64,000 nucleotides of DNA, taken from contig CAYLTY010000004.1 in the NCBI GenBank assembly GCA_964386705.1, positions 1 to 64,000 of the forward strand, read 5' to 3'. The translations under genes and the position numbers were made by a program. Under the pieces are notes generated by a model. The model searched no databases. It saw only the letters and a list, made by a program, of their open reading frames with translations, and was not told the DNA's origin. How positions within the stretch are numbered: position 1 is the stretch's first letter; each line of letters starts with the position of its first letter. The stretch is from AM-0621 sp964386705. Lineage in GTDB: Bacteria > Planctomycetota > Planctomycetia > Planctomycetales > Planctomycetaceae. Below are positions 51,286 to 60,805 of this stretch, piece after piece.

Positions 51286-54200
51286 ATGAAGCGTCTGTGG
51301 CAAATTGGTGCTTGGCTTGCGGTTCCTGTTTTGGTGGGTGCTGCACTGCATGGTTCGTCTGCTGAAGCTCAAAAGGCAACCAGCAAGAGTGGCGCGGCGT
51401 TTGAAACAAAGGTCGTCACGCGAGACACCAAGGGTCACGCGGTTGATGTGGAAGTGGACGTCACCAATGCCAAAGGACTGTGGCTCGTAGCAACGGACGG
51501 TGGCGACAGCTTCGGGTGTGACTGGGCAGACTGGCTGGATCCGAAACTCAGCGGCCCCAAGGGCGAGTTGAAGCTCACGGACGTGAAATGGAAAGCTGCG
51601 TCGGCTGGCTTCGGCGAGGTGAAGCTCAATGCCAACTGCGCGGGCAACGCGTTGTCTGTTGAGGGCAAGAAGTTTGATTCCGGCATCGGCACGCATGCAA
51701 ATTCGATCATCGAGTTCGCTTTGCCCGAGGGTTACACCAAGTTCACGGCCAAGGCGGCTTTGGACGATGCTGGAGTGAATCAAGGCTGCGGCTCGACGGT
51801 GCAGTTCCTGGTCTTCACGAGCAAGCCAGATCCGAAGGTTCTTGTAGCTACGGCAGCGGCGGCTCCGCAGGGAGCGGGCAGTCGCGAGCCAGACGATGCC
51901 ATCAAGGGACTTGATATCGCCGATGGTCTGGAAGCGACACTCTTTGCCAGTGAAGCTAGCAAGCCTGCAATGCTCAACCCGACGAGCATCGACATCGATC
52001 ATCTGGGACGCATCTGGGTGTGCGAAGTCGTCAACTACCGCCATCGCAACGGTGAGCGTAAGGAAGGCGATCGCATTCTGATTCTCGAAGACACCAACGG
52101 CGACGGCGTTGGCGACAAGCAGAACGTGTTCTACCAAGGCCATGATGTCGATTCGGCCCACGGCATCTGCGTGCTGCCGACTCCGTCTGGCAAGGGCACG
52201 AAGATCATCGTCTCAGCCGGCGCTGACGTTTTCTTCCTGCATGACGATGACGGCGACCTGAAGTCTGATCGCAAGGAACTGCTCTTCACCGGCATCGCGG
52301 GAACGCAGCACGACCACGGCATTCACGCGTTCCACTTTGGACCCGACGGCAAGCTGTATTTCAACTTCGGCAACAGCGGCAACCAGATCAAAGACAAGAA
52401 CGGCAAGCAGATCGTTGATCTCGCTGGCAACGAAGTGAACGCCAGCCGCAAGCCGTATCAAGAAGGCATGGTCTTCCGCTGCAATATGGATGGCAGCGAG
52501 TTCGAAACGCTCGGCTGGGACTTCCGTAACAACTGGGAAATCGCGGTCGATAGCTTCGGCACGTTGTGGCAGTCCGACAACGACGACGACGGCAACAAGG
52601 GCGTCCGCATCAACTACGTGATGGAGTTTGGTAACTACGGGTACAAGGACGAGTTCACCGGCGCTGGCTGGAACACGCCGCGCACGAACCTCGAACAAGA
52701 GATTCCACTGCGCCACTGGCACCTCAATGATCCGGGTGTTGTCCCGAACCTGCTGCAAACCGGAGCTGGTTCGCCGACCGGTATTCTGGTTTACGAAGGC
52801 GACTTGCTGCCTGAGGTCTTCCGCAATCAAGTCATTCACTGCGACGCGGGCCCTAATGTCGTGCGGGCCTACCCTGCGAAGAAGTCTGGTGCCGGCTACA
52901 CGGCCGAGATGGTCAATGTCCTGAACGGTGCTCGCGACAATTGGTTCCGACCTTCAGACGTGTGCGTGGCTCCGGATGGTTCGCTGTTCGTGGCCGACTG
53001 GTACGACCCGGGCGTCGGTGGTCACCGCATGGGTGATGCTGATCGCGGTCGCCTGTTCCGCCTCGCGCCGCCGAAGACTCCGTATAAGACGCCGAAGGTT
53101 GATGTCAGCACTGTCGATGGTGCCATTGCGGCGCTGAAGAGTCCGAATGAAGTCGTGCGCTATCTGGCTTGTACGGCCTTGCATGCGATGGGTACGCAGG
53201 CTGAGCCCGCTCTCACCAAGGTTTTCACCGGCGACGCGAATCCACGCATCCGCGCCCGAGCCATGTGGCTGTTGAGCAAGATCGGCGATTCCGAAAAGGG
53301 CACAGCCTTCCTGCAGAGCGCTCTGAATGACCGTGACGAAGACATTCGGATCGCGGCCATTCGCGGCTTGCGCCGGGCACACATCGACGAACAGAAAGTG
53401 TTCGGACCGTTGGTCAACGATAAGTCCGCTCAAGTCCGTCGCGAAGTGGCAATCTCGCTGCGCGAAGTGCCTGGGAAGCTGAAGGCGGAATTGTGGGCGA
53501 AACTCGCTCTGCAGCATGACGGAAAGGACCGCTGGTATCTCGAAGCGCTCGGCATCGGTGCGGGCAAAGACTGGGACATCTGCCTGGACGCGTATATTGC
53601 GTTGCTCAGCCAACAGCCGACCCAACCTGTGGGAATGGCTGATGTCGTATGGCGATCACGTGCTCAAAAGACGCCGCTGCTGCTTGCCAAGCTCGTGGCA
53701 TCCGAAGCAACAACGGCCGATAACTTCGGTCGCTATTTGCGTGCCTTTGACTTCCTCACCGGAGCAACCAAAGACGAAGCCTTGGTGCAACTCGCGTTTT
53801 CGTCCACGGGTGACGAGAAGAAAGTGGCTCTCGTTTCTGCGGAAGCGCTCAATCGCCTGAAGGGCTTTGACGTCTCGAAGAACGAGCAGGCGAAAGCAGC
53901 GTTGAACCGAGTCCTCGATAGCCTCAAGGGCCAACCACAGTTCATCACGCTCGTCGACAAGTTCAGCGCAGCGGATCGTTATGGAGACCTCGCGGCGCTG
54001 GCTTCTAGTAAGGGTGACGAGCAGATCGGCATCGATGCCGTGCGAGTGCTGCTCAACAAAGGTGCCAAGGACATCCTCGAAGCTGGCCTGAAATCGACGG
54101 CTCAAAGTGGCCGCGCGGCAACGGGTCTGGCGACCGCGCTGTCGAATTCCGGAGAAGGCTCTGCCGCAGCGTTGCTGCTCCCCATCGTTCAGAACGAAAA

Positions 54201-54873
54201 GGCTCCGGCAGACCAGCGTCGTCAGGCCATCAAGGGAGCGACTCGCACCAAACCCGGAGCGACCGCGGTCTTGAAGTTGGCCGAAGGCAAAGCCTTTGAC
54301 GACAGCTTTGCTCCCGCGTTGGCTGCGGCGCTGTCCACGGCTCCGCTGGATGGAGCTCAGCAAGCGTCGGTGGCGAAACTGTTCCCCGCTCCGGCCGGCA
54401 AGGACTCGAAGCCACTGCCGTCGATTGGCGACCTCGCCAAGCTGAAGGGAAACGCGGGTAACGGAGCGAAGGTTTTCGCCAGCCAACTTGCGAAGTGCAG
54501 TTCGTGCCACATCGTGAATGGTCAGGGCAAGGAAGTCGGCCCGAACCTGAGCGAGATCGGCAGCAAGCTGAGCCGCCAGGCGTTCTTTGAATCCATCCTC
54601 TTCCCCAGCGCCGGCATCAGCCACAACTACGAGATGTACACGGCACTGCAAAAGGACGGCACGGTCTTCAGCGGCATCATGATTAGCGAGACGGACGACG
54701 CAGTCACCCTGCGCAACGCCGAAGCAATCACGAAGACGATCAAGAAGACCGACCTCGAAGAACCGCTGGTGAAGCAAAAAGTCTCCATCATGCCCGCCGA
54801 CGTCGCCAAGCAACTCTCTCAAGAAGAGCTGGTCGATGTCGTCGAGTATTTGGCGACGCTGAAGAAGAAGTAA
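51286..54873 (+). CDS. Secreted PVC-type dehydrogenase with NPCBM, HEAT and haem-binding domains
   Basis: 1195 residues from ATG 51286 with GGAG nine bases upstream. A signal peptide is followed by an NPCBM-like carbohydrate-binding module at about 35-185 (GGDSFGCDWADWL, KKFDSGIGTHANSIIEFALPEG). A membrane-bound-dehydrogenase propeller (TIGR02604 type) runs from about 205 to 590 (FASEASKPAMLNPTSIDID, GADVFFLHDDDGDLKSDRK), HEAT repeats at about 605-760, and a C-terminal cytochrome-like domain (TIGR02603 type) with CSSCH at 1071-1075. Such proteins are hallmark planctomycete exports proposed to oxidise sugars. Substrate unknown. Confidence 0.92.
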   Translation: MKRLWQIGAWLAVPVLVGAALHGSSAEAQKATSKSGAAFETKVVTRDTKGHAVDVEVDVTNAKGLWLVATDGGDSFGCDWADWLDPKLSGPKGELKLTDVKWKAASAGFGEVKLNANCAGNALSVEGKKFDSGIGTHANSIIEFALPEGYTKFTAKAALDDAGVNQGCGSTVQFLVFTSKPDPKVLVATAAAAPQGAGSREPDDAIKGLDIADGLEATLFASEASKPAMLNPTSIDIDHLGRIWVCEVVNYRHRNGERKEGDRILILEDTNGDGVGDKQNVFYQGHDVDSAHGICVLPTPSGKGTKIIVSAGADVFFLHDDDGDLKSDRKELLFTGIAGTQHDHGIHAFHFGPDGKLYFNFGNSGNQIKDKNGKQIVDLAGNEVNASRKPYQEGMVFRCNMDGSEFETLGWDFRNNWEIAVDSFGTLWQSDNDDDGNKGVRINYVMEFGNYGYKDEFTGAGWNTPRTNLEQEIPLRHWHLNDPGVVPNLLQTGAGSPTGILVYEGDLLPEVFRNQVIHCDAGPNVVRAYPAKKSGAGYTAEMVNVLNGARDNWFRPSDVCVAPDGSLFVADWYDPGVGGHRMGDADRGRLFRLAPPKTPYKTPKVDVSTVDGAIAALKSPNEVVRYLACTALHAMGTQAEPALTKVFTGDANPRIRARAMWLLSKIGDSEKGTAFLQSALNDRDEDIRIAAIRGLRRAHIDEQKVFGPLVNDKSAQVRREVAISLREVPGKLKAELWAKLALQHDGKDRWYLEALGIGAGKDWDICLDAYIALLSQQPTQPVGMADVVWRSRAQKTPLLLAKLVASEATTADNFGRYLRAFDFLTGATKDEALVQLAFSSTGDEKKVALVSAEALNRLKGFDVSKNEQAKAALNRVLDSLKGQPQFITLVDKFSAADRYGDLAALASSKGDEQIGIDAVRVLLNKGAKDILEAGLKSTAQSGRAATGLATALSNSGEGSAAALLLPIVQNEKAPADQRRQAIKGATRTKPGATAVLKLAEGKAFDDSFAPALAAALSTAPLDGAQQASVAKLFPAPAGKDSKPLPSIGDLAKLKGNAGNGAKVFASQLAKCSSCHIVNGQGKEVGPNLSEIGSKLSRQAFFESILFPSAGISHNYEMYTALQKDGTVFSGIMISETDDAVTLRNAEAITKTIKKTDLEEPLVKQKVSIMPADVAKQLSQEELVDVVEYLATLKKK

Positions 54874-54880
54874 GTGGTCT

Positions 54881-55008
54881 TGGCCACGGATGAAACACAG
54901 ATTGAACACAGATAAAAAAGAAGTGAGAGGAACTGAGATTCAAGATCGTGAAGTTCAGATTCCAGCGATCAGTCGGTCTTGTTCCTTATCTGTGTTTGAT
55001 CCGTGGCT
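54881..55008. repeat. Left inverted repeat pair of the GxxExxY unit
   Basis: Copy A (54881-54915) starts TGGCCACGGATGAAACACAG and carries two AACACAGAT units. Its inverse A' (54986-55008) carries one unit and ends GATCCGTGGCT. Together they could form a stem of about 21 base pairs with a 70-base loop. It begins eight bases after the PVC dehydrogenase stop. Confidence 0.85.
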
Positions 55009-55031
55009 TATATTTCTTCTGAGAGATTGCC

Positions 55032-55400
55032 ATGGAGTTGCTGCATTCTGAGATCACTGAGCAGATCATCGGCGCGGCCTTTGAAGTGCATGGGGTCTTG
55101 GGGTATGGCTTTCTGGAAAGCGTCTATCAGAAAGCCTTGCAGGTCGAATTGATTCGTCGCGGTCTAACCTGCAAGCTCGAAGAGCCAATTCGAGTGCTCT
55201 ACAAGGGCGTTGATGTCGGCAGATTCGAAGCTGACCTGCTCGTTAATGACTGCGTAATCGTCGAGCTGAAAGTTGCCAAGGACTATCAGCCAAGTGATGA
55301 AGCTCAACTGCTCAACGAACTCAAGGCAACCGGCCTCAAGGTTGGTTTGTTAATCAACTTCGGTCGCCAGAAAGTCGAATTCAAACGCTTCGCCTACTAG
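55032..55400 (+). CDS. GxxExxY family protein (PD-(D/E)XK-like)
   Basis: 122 residues. The family motif is GFLESVY at residues 26-32, after AAFEVHGVLGY. A nuclease-like core follows: RFEADLLVNDCVIVELKV, i.e. D then ExK spaced as in PD-(D/E)XK folds, and LKVGLLINFG. The family (TIGR04256-type, from memory) is widely scattered with sporadic distribution, often in several near-identical copies per genome, and has no proven activity. Here it is bracketed by two pairs of inverted repeats, an arrangement suggesting a small selfish unit. Confidence 0.85.
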   Translation: MELLHSEITEQIIGAAFEVHGVLGYGFLESVYQKALQVELIRRGLTCKLEEPIRVLYKGVDVGRFEADLLVNDCVIVELKVAKDYQPSDEAQLLNELKATGLKVGLLINFGRQKVEFKRFAY

Positions 55401-55413
55401 CTCCGAAAGGTTA

Positions 55414-55550
55414 TGGCCACGGATGAAACACAGATTGAACACAGATAAGAATCAATTCAGGTAGGTCTAGACGTAAGCGACTGCGAGCAACGTCTAGTTC
55501 CCAGTTTCCTAAGCCTTATCCGTGTTTCATCTGTGTTCCATCCGTGGCTA
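55414..55550. repeat. Right inverted repeat pair of the GxxExxY unit
   Basis: Copy B (55414-55448) is identical to copy A over 35 bases. Its inverse B' (55516-55550) has two units with CACGGAT/CACAGAT variation. The spacer has its own palindrome CTAGACGT-N15-ACGTCTAG (55467-55497). The pair begins 13 bases past the gene's stop. Confidence 0.85.
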
Positions 55551-55570
55551 AATGATCTGCGAGTTGATTC

Positions 55571-56098
55571 ATGCGGGTTGGGATTTTTGCGGACACTCAC
55601 GATCACCTCGACAACATTCGCCGCGCGGTGAAGGTGTTTAATGACGCCAATTGCGAAGTCGTGTTGTTTGCAGGCGACATCGTTTCAACGTTCGCCGTGC
55701 CGCCGTTGCGGAAATTGAAGTGTCGCGTCGTGGCGTGCTACGGCGACAACGAGGGCAACAAGATCGGCCTGCAGTCGGGGTTCGGCATCATTGGGCAACT
55801 AGGCGAAGCACCTATGTCCTATACCGCGCCTGACGGGACCCGGTTTGTCATTGTGCACATGGAACGTCAACTGCGAGGCCACGAAAGCGAATTCGATGTC
55901 TGCGTCTATGCGCACACGCATAAACCCGGTGTGTTTCAGGACGACCAAGGCCGGCTGTTCCTGAACCCAGGCGAAGCCTGTGGTTGGAAGTTCGGTCGTC
56001 CGACGGTGATGCTCTTCGACACCGTTTCACGTGCAAGCCAGATTGTGGAACTCGCCAACATCCCGATCGAGAAGCCCGAGCCAATCACCGAGTCCTAA
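55571..56098 (+). CDS. YfcE/MJ0936-type metallophosphoesterase
   Basis: 175 residues. MRVGIFADTHDHLDNI (DxH), VLFAGDIV (GD), ACYGDNEGN (the usual GNCD/GNHE position, here GDNEGN), FVIVHM and CVYAHTHKPG supply the binuclear metal ligands of the small YfcE phosphodiesterase group. LFLNPGEACGWKFGRPTVMLFD near the end matches the family's closing strands. Cytoplasmic; hydrolyses phosphodiester model substrates in relatives. It starts 20 bases past the repeat unit. Confidence 0.9.
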   Translation: MRVGIFADTHDHLDNIRRAVKVFNDANCEVVLFAGDIVSTFAVPPLRKLKCRVVACYGDNEGNKIGLQSGFGIIGQLGEAPMSYTAPDGTRFVIVHMERQLRGHESEFDVCVYAHTHKPGVFQDDQGRLFLNPGEACGWKFGRPTVMLFDTVSRASQIVELANIPIEKPEPITES

Positions 56099-56104
56099 GA
56101 CGCT

Positions 56105-56133
56105 CTCATCGCGGAGCGATCAGCGACTATGAG
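56105..56133. repeat. REP-like palindrome between convergent genes
   Basis: CTCAT...ATGAG ends enclose CGGAGCGATCAGCGAC (56112-56127), a one-base variant of the arms of the foldback at 32830-32946. It lies between the stops of the phosphoesterase and the minus-strand PQQ-repeat gene, where it may aid termination. A fragment (GATCAGCGACTATG) recurs near 57490. Confidence 0.7.
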
Positions 56134-57405
56134 CTACTTGTTGGCCAGCTTCCAGAGGTGCTGGTCGCTGCGGACGTAGATGGCGTTGTGAGCAATCGCC
56201 GGTGTACCAAGGATTGTTTCCTTGATGTCGTTTTCACTGACGAGCTTGCCTTCCTCGCCGCTGACATCCACCACTTGGCCGAGCCCCGTTTCGTTGAAGA
56301 AGACCAGCAAGTTTCCGGCTCCAACGGGAGTTGCAGTAAAGGGCCCCTTGAGTCTCAATCGCCACGCCAGCTTGCCGGTGTCGACTTCGGCACAGTTGAG
56401 AACTCCAGCGTTGTTAAGCACGAACAGCTTGTCACCAATGGCAATCGGACTGGCGGTTCCGGGATTCAGCTTGCCGTCGTTCCAGGCGCTCTCGGCTCCG
56501 CCTTCTTTCTTTGGACGCAACGCGGTGATGCCGTGCGAGGGCACCAGCACCAGGCCCTGAGCGACCACGGATGACGGAATCGTTGATGCACCGTTAGAGT
56601 AATCCCAGATGCGCGAGCCGCTCTGCGGGTCAATGGCTTCCAGCCCGGCGGACGATTGCAGAACCGCGATCTGGCGACCGGTTTCATCCTTCATGATGAC
56701 CGGAGAAGTCCAGTTCGCCCGCTTGGGCCGCACAATCTTCCAACGCGACTTGCCGGTGTTGACGTCGAGGCCCGTAGCAAAAGAATCCGCATCGTTCTCA
56801 ACCTGGCAGATCAGCGTGTCGCCCACGACAACCGGCGAAGACGCCATGCCGAGGCTATTGCTGGCGTTCGGGAAGTCGTGCGTCAGCCCGCGATACCACA
56901 GCAGATCGCCGTTGAGGTCCAGGCAAACAACATCGTTGCTGGAGTATTGCGCGAAGATGCGTTTGCCATCACTGGCCGGAGTAGACGACGCCACATTCGT
57001 CTTGGGGTGCGTCATCGTCCGCCCGGTGGCCCAGTATTGCCGCTCCCACTGTTGCTGACCGGTGGTCTGATCGAAGCACAACAGATGCAGACGGTCCTGA
57101 TTGAAACCGCTGCTGGCCGTCACGACGACTTTGTTGCCGATGACAATGGGACTCGACAGCCCACGACCTGGCAGGGCGACTTTCCAGGCGACGTTCTCGC
57201 TCTTCCCGTCGGCCCCTGACCAGCTTGTCGGCAGCTTGGCATCGCGAGCGATTCCAGTGACATCGGTGCCACGGAACTGCAGCCAGTCCGCCCCGGTCAG
57301 ACAGCTCACCAGACAGGCGCCCGCAGCGAGGCGACCCAACCGACGCGCCAGGACAGTCCACAAGCGAGAGCCAGCGGAGGTCATCGAGGCTTCGGAACGA
57401 TGCAT
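56134..57405 (-). CDS. Exported PQQ-type beta-propeller protein
   Basis: 423 residues. An N-terminal hydrophobic segment (RLAAGACLVSCLTG) is followed by WLQFRGTDVTGIA, the characteristic start of planctomycete outer-membrane-assembly/BamB-like quinoprotein propellers. Repeated blades (VLQSSAGLEAIDPQSGSRIWDY, LNCAEVDTGKLAWRLRL, FDQTTGQQQWER) each end in a W-containing PQQ-like strand. Whether PQQ binds is unknown. These proteins are very numerous in the phylum. Confidence 0.88.
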   Translation of the reverse strand: MHRSEASMTSAGSRLWTVLARRLGRLAAGACLVSCLTGADWLQFRGTDVTGIARDAKLPTSWSGADGKSENVAWKVALPGRGLSSPIVIGNKVVVTASSGFNQDRLHLLCFDQTTGQQQWERQYWATGRTMTHPKTNVASSTPASDGKRIFAQYSSNDVVCLDLNGDLLWYRGLTHDFPNASNSLGMASSPVVVGDTLICQVENDADSFATGLDVNTGKSRWKIVRPKRANWTSPVIMKDETGRQIAVLQSSAGLEAIDPQSGSRIWDYSNGASTIPSSVVAQGLVLVPSHGITALRPKKEGGAESAWNDGKLNPGTASPIAIGDKLFVLNNAGVLNCAEVDTGKLAWRLRLKGPFTATPVGAGNLLVFFNETGLGQVVDVSGEEGKLVSENDIKETILGTPAIAHNAIYVRSDQHLWKLANK

Positions 57406-57496
57406 GATTTAACTTTCCGGGGAAACGCCGGTGGGGCGAGTTTCGAATCAGGATGGAGTCCGCTTCGCGGAGGGCGGGCTGAGTGGAGATCAGCGA

Positions 57497-58663
57497 CTAT
57501 GGGTTGGCGACAACTGCAGTGCGAATGGTTCCTGGCAGGCTGGCAGTTTTTGCGGCTTGAGGAATGGCGATACCGGATGAGTCACTGACTCGCAACTGCA
57601 ACTGATAGCGTTGAGCCCAGTCTTCGGTTTGTTCGTTCTGGCAGAGCTTGATCAGGATCACGTTGTCGCCGGTCTTGAACGACGCCTTCACTCGATACTG
57701 GTCGATCGCCATGCCGCGATGATATTCATCTCTGCCGAAGACAAACTGGCCATTGACCCAGACCTTCCAGGCGTTCGGTGTGCCCAGCCGCACTTCAACC
57801 GGACGGTCTCGATCCGACTGGAACGTCGTCGCCAGATACATCACGGCGCCCTTATGAGGGGCGACGGATTTGGCAACATCGAGGATCCCAAACTCATCGG
57901 CGGTAGAGATTTCACCCCAACTGACTTCGCCCATCTGGCCCTGTAGCTTGGCGCCGAGGTCCACTGATTTTTCGGGGGCATAGACCGCGTCAAAGCCGAT
58001 GAACATCTTGTTATCAAACGGGCCGATGATGCGCCACTTGGTCATGAAACCAAAGTGCTTCTGCAGATCGACCTTCTCGCCCAGCTTCTTCAACTCGGCT
58101 GAGATGTCTTTGACCTGATCTTCTTCCGTCGCTCCGCTGAGCGCTTTGCGATAGAGCTCAACGGATTCATCCTTCTTGCCCTCGCCCGCAGCTTTCGCTT
58201 GCTGGATATACAGAGCAACGGCATCACGCCGGAATTCGGAACTCGGGTCGAGCAGCATCTTCGGGATCAGCCGTCCTTCGGCTGCAGGGTCAAGTCGACG
58301 CAGAATTTCGTAAGCCAGCCGCCGCGCGCGCGGGTCGCGTTTGAGATCGAGCGTGAAGGCTTCGAGATCCCCGTTCGGCAGAGCAGTCTTCGCGGCGATC
58401 TGACGGTCAACAAGTCCTTCAATCGAGCCACGCAGATAATTCGCTGACAACGGCGAAGCGTCATTAAATGCGGACAGCAGAGGAATCAACGTTGTGACCG
58501 CGCCGCTGCTGAGTGCTCGCGCGGCGGCTCCGGCCGCTTCATTGCCTTCACCTTCGCGCTGAACAGCCTTGATCGCGGCAATACGATCCGAGAAGTCATC
58601 CGCGTATGCGAAGCTGCTCGCGCCCACAAGCAAGCCCGTCGCCAACCATCGTGTCAAAGTCAT
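57497..58663 (-). CDS. Exported hypothetical protein with C-terminal lectin-like domain
   Basis: 388 residues from ATG 58663 (the frame is open to 58708). A signal peptide (RWLATGLLVGASSFAYA) is followed by an all-helical HEAT-like part to about 200 and then a beta-rich domain with WRIIGPFDNKMFIGFDAVYAPEK and PVEVRLGTPNAWKVWVNGQFVF, the pattern of galactose-binding-like or GH-associated modules. A carbohydrate-binding role fits, but no family is named. It is upstream of the PQQ propeller on the same strand. Confidence 0.72.
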   Translation of the reverse strand: MTLTRWLATGLLVGASSFAYADDFSDRIAAIKAVQREGEGNEAAGAAARALSSGAVTTLIPLLSAFNDASPLSANYLRGSIEGLVDRQIAAKTALPNGDLEAFTLDLKRDPRARRLAYEILRRLDPAAEGRLIPKMLLDPSSEFRRDAVALYIQQAKAAGEGKKDESVELYRKALSGATEEDQVKDISAELKKLGEKVDLQKHFGFMTKWRIIGPFDNKMFIGFDAVYAPEKSVDLGAKLQGQMGEVSWGEISTADEFGILDVAKSVAPHKGAVMYLATTFQSDRDRPVEVRLGTPNAWKVWVNGQFVFGRDEYHRGMAIDQYRVKASFKTGDNVILIKLCQNEQTEDWAQRYQLQLRVSDSSGIAIPQAAKTASLPGTIRTAVVANP

Positions 58664-58882
58664 GGGTTGCGTTCCCTGTTGTCGTTCAACCGTCCGGAGG
58701 TCCTGCACTCATCCTGCGGCCCTGATGAGATGGTGAACTCCTCAAAAACCAACCGCAAGTTCGCCGGGTCCAGAAATGACTATTGGAGATTTCCCCGCAG
58801 GCAAGTTATGACTGCTCTTTCCGGCCTTGCTTTCGGCGAGCCATTCTGGTTTCTGAGGAGTTGTTGGAGCGTTTTCGTGTCG

Positions 58883-59230
58883 ATGCCGTCTACGGGAATT
58901 CGATTTCAAGGAACCTGCTTCTGGGTGCGGCATCGGCACCGGGAGTATGGTCCGTTCGACTATGAATGGTCGCGCGACTTTGCGGGCGTGGAGTTCCTGT
59001 ACCAGCGTCAGAAGTTTGGCGAGTACTGCAGCCCGCTGGAGATCGATGCGGACTTACGCGAGTTCCGCTTGCCGATGCGCGTGGTGGAAGTCGGCTCCAT
59101 CGTCTGCGGCTCGTTGATCTATGGCATCATCAACGGCCTGAGCTTCGCGGAGAAACGCGACGTGGTGACGAAAGAACTCGCGAATCGCGGTCTGGAGCGT
59201 TTCGCCGACAACATTCATGGCTGGCAATGA
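58883..59230 (+). CDS. Hypothetical protein, coupled to the next gene
   Basis: About 115 residues from ATG 58883 (GTG 58877 alternative); longer upstream extension is not protein-like. FWVRHRHREYGPFDYEWSRDFAGVEFLYQRQKFGEY is distinctive and I recall similar short planctomycete proteins without function. Its stop overlaps the following ATG (ATGA), so the two genes are translationally coupled. No signal peptide. Confidence 0.65.
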   Translation: MPSTGIRFQGTCFWVRHRHREYGPFDYEWSRDFAGVEFLYQRQKFGEYCSPLEIDADLREFRLPMRVVEVGSIVCGSLIYGIINGLSFAEKRDVVTKELANRGLERFADNIHGWQ

Positions 59231-60786
59231 CGTCCCTGCCGAAGATCTCAGTGTGCTGCGGACTGCTGCTGCTCAGCGCGGCAATGAGTACTTCCCCTGC
59301 GATCGCTGACGAACCTTCGCAACGCTACTTCGAAGCTCTGCGTGAGCGGCGATTGTGGTCTCTGGCGGAACTGGTCTGCCTCGACGAACTGAAGAACCTG
59401 CCGCCGACTGCGCCGCGTCGCATGGAAGTCGTGCTGGAACTCACCGAGACATTTGCGGCACACGCCCGCGATGTATCACTGCCCGCGGAGCGCCAGCAGC
59501 TCTGGGAGCAGGCAGCCGAGGTGCTGGATACGGAGCTGCGGCAGACGGAGGTCTTGTCTCATCGCCTGGCACTGGCAGTTCAGCGGGCGGGCCTGCGCTG
59601 CGACGAACGCGCCGTCCTAACGATGCTCGCCGCGATGAATCCGTATGACGAACTCCAGAAGCAACACGTCATCGACCTGACCAGCAAGAACATTGTCGAA
59701 CTGAATCGCCTGGATGAAACCCTTGCGGTTGCGCGTTTCCCTGCGCCGCCAGCAACTGCCAAGGACTGGTTCGATGTCAGCGCACGGCAGTTGCAACGCT
59801 CGGTGCAGTTGAAGCTCGCTGAAGAACTCTTCGCACGGGCCTTGTCGCAGCCGGCAACATCACCCGATCGCGCCGATGATTTTTTGAAAGCGGAACAGAT
59901 CGCAAGAAAAGTGTCTTCCGGGCCGCGTGAGGCTGACGGAACTCAGCGAGCCACCCTGCTGCTGACTCGAATCCACCGGCTGCGGGGCGACTGGCAACGC
60001 GCCAAGGGGCTGCTGGATTCGATCGACGCCTCGGTGCTGGTGGGTGACTTGCGCGATGAAGTGCTCAGCGAACAGGCTGAGCTGCTGATCGCTCAAGACA
60101 AGCTCGCGGATGCTGCCGACCTGTTGAGGAAGGCTCACCAAACCGACAAGACGTTTCGCCATTCATCGCTCCTGCTGATCACGACGCTCACCAGACTCTC
60201 GCAAGCCGCTCGCCAGCAGCGTGTTGTCGCGCTGGCTGATGAGTTGCTGGCCGAAGCCGATCGCTCAGCTCGACCTGCCGACGGCGGAGAGAACTACTGG
60301 TCGCAACGCGCTCAGCAGGCGGTGGCCCAGGCGCGCGAGGATCTGCAGTTCGGCGCGGAAACAGCCACGCTGATCCGTGAAGGACGAGGTCGATACGCCG
60401 CCGGAGACCGCGAACAAGCCGCTGCTGTGTTCACGCGAGCCTACGAACAGCATCTGGAAAAAGGCCCCAGCGACGACAGCTTCGAAATCGGCCTCACGCG
60501 TGCTCGGTTGTTGGTTGAATTGAAACAATTCGAAGCGGCACTCAAGTCGCTGGACGAACTGCTCACGAGCCACTCCTCGCAAGCCGCCCGCCCGCAAGCC
60601 GACCTGTTGCGAGTCATCTGCCTGGGTCGCCTTTATCAAGCCATGCCCGGTCAGGCCGCCCGTGAAAAACTCACAGCCGCACTCGAAGCTCACGTCCGAG
60701 ACTACCCCGATTCACCAACGAAGGCTGATGCTCAGAAGATGCTCGACCAATTGAAAGCCCCACTCAAGCCCGCCCCAGCCCGCTAG
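59227..60786 (+). CDS. Exported TPR-like repeat protein
   Basis: 519 residues from ATG 59227; the open frame reaches back to 58966 but that part shadows the previous gene. A signal peptide (VCCGLLLLSAAMSTSPAIADE) is followed by repeated helix pairs rich in Ala/Leu/Gln/Arg with TPR-like periodicity (AEQARK-type LKAEQIARKVSSG, LRDEVLSEQAELLIAQDKLADAADLLRKA, FEAALKSLDELL). Probably a periplasmic scaffold; no named family. Coupled to the preceding small gene. Confidence 0.72.
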   Translation: MTSLPKISVCCGLLLLSAAMSTSPAIADEPSQRYFEALRERRLWSLAELVCLDELKNLPPTAPRRMEVVLELTETFAAHARDVSLPAERQQLWEQAAEVLDTELRQTEVLSHRLALAVQRAGLRCDERAVLTMLAAMNPYDELQKQHVIDLTSKNIVELNRLDETLAVARFPAPPATAKDWFDVSARQLQRSVQLKLAEELFARALSQPATSPDRADDFLKAEQIARKVSSGPREADGTQRATLLLTRIHRLRGDWQRAKGLLDSIDASVLVGDLRDEVLSEQAELLIAQDKLADAADLLRKAHQTDKTFRHSSLLLITTLTRLSQAARQQRVVALADELLAEADRSARPADGGENYWSQRAQQAVAQAREDLQFGAETATLIREGRGRYAAGDREQAAAVFTRAYEQHLEKGPSDDSFEIGLTRARLLVELKQFEAALKSLDELLTSHSSQAARPQADLLRVICLGRLYQAMPGQAAREKLTAALEAHVRDYPDSPTKADAQKMLDQLKAPLKPAPAR

Positions 60787-60805
60787 CGACCAGACTCAAA
60801 TGCAG

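Larger units (their letters stand above)
54881..55550. mobile_element. Candidate GxxExxY repeat-bracketed unit
   Basis: A 670-base unit: repeat copy A (54881-54915), 70-base spacer, inverted A' (54986-55008), the GxxExxY gene (55032-55400), copy B (55414-55448), 67-base spacer, inverted B' (55516-55550). A and B are identical over 35 bases. Transposability is not shown; no transposase gene is inside and no target-site duplication was seen. Confidence 0.5.

Noticed and set aside
53656..54909. 417-residue open frame on the minus strand
   Set aside because: Antisense to the PVC dehydrogenase.
54881..55550. CRISPR array
   Set aside because: Only four repeat copies in alternating orientation, with a gene between pairs and no Cas genes.
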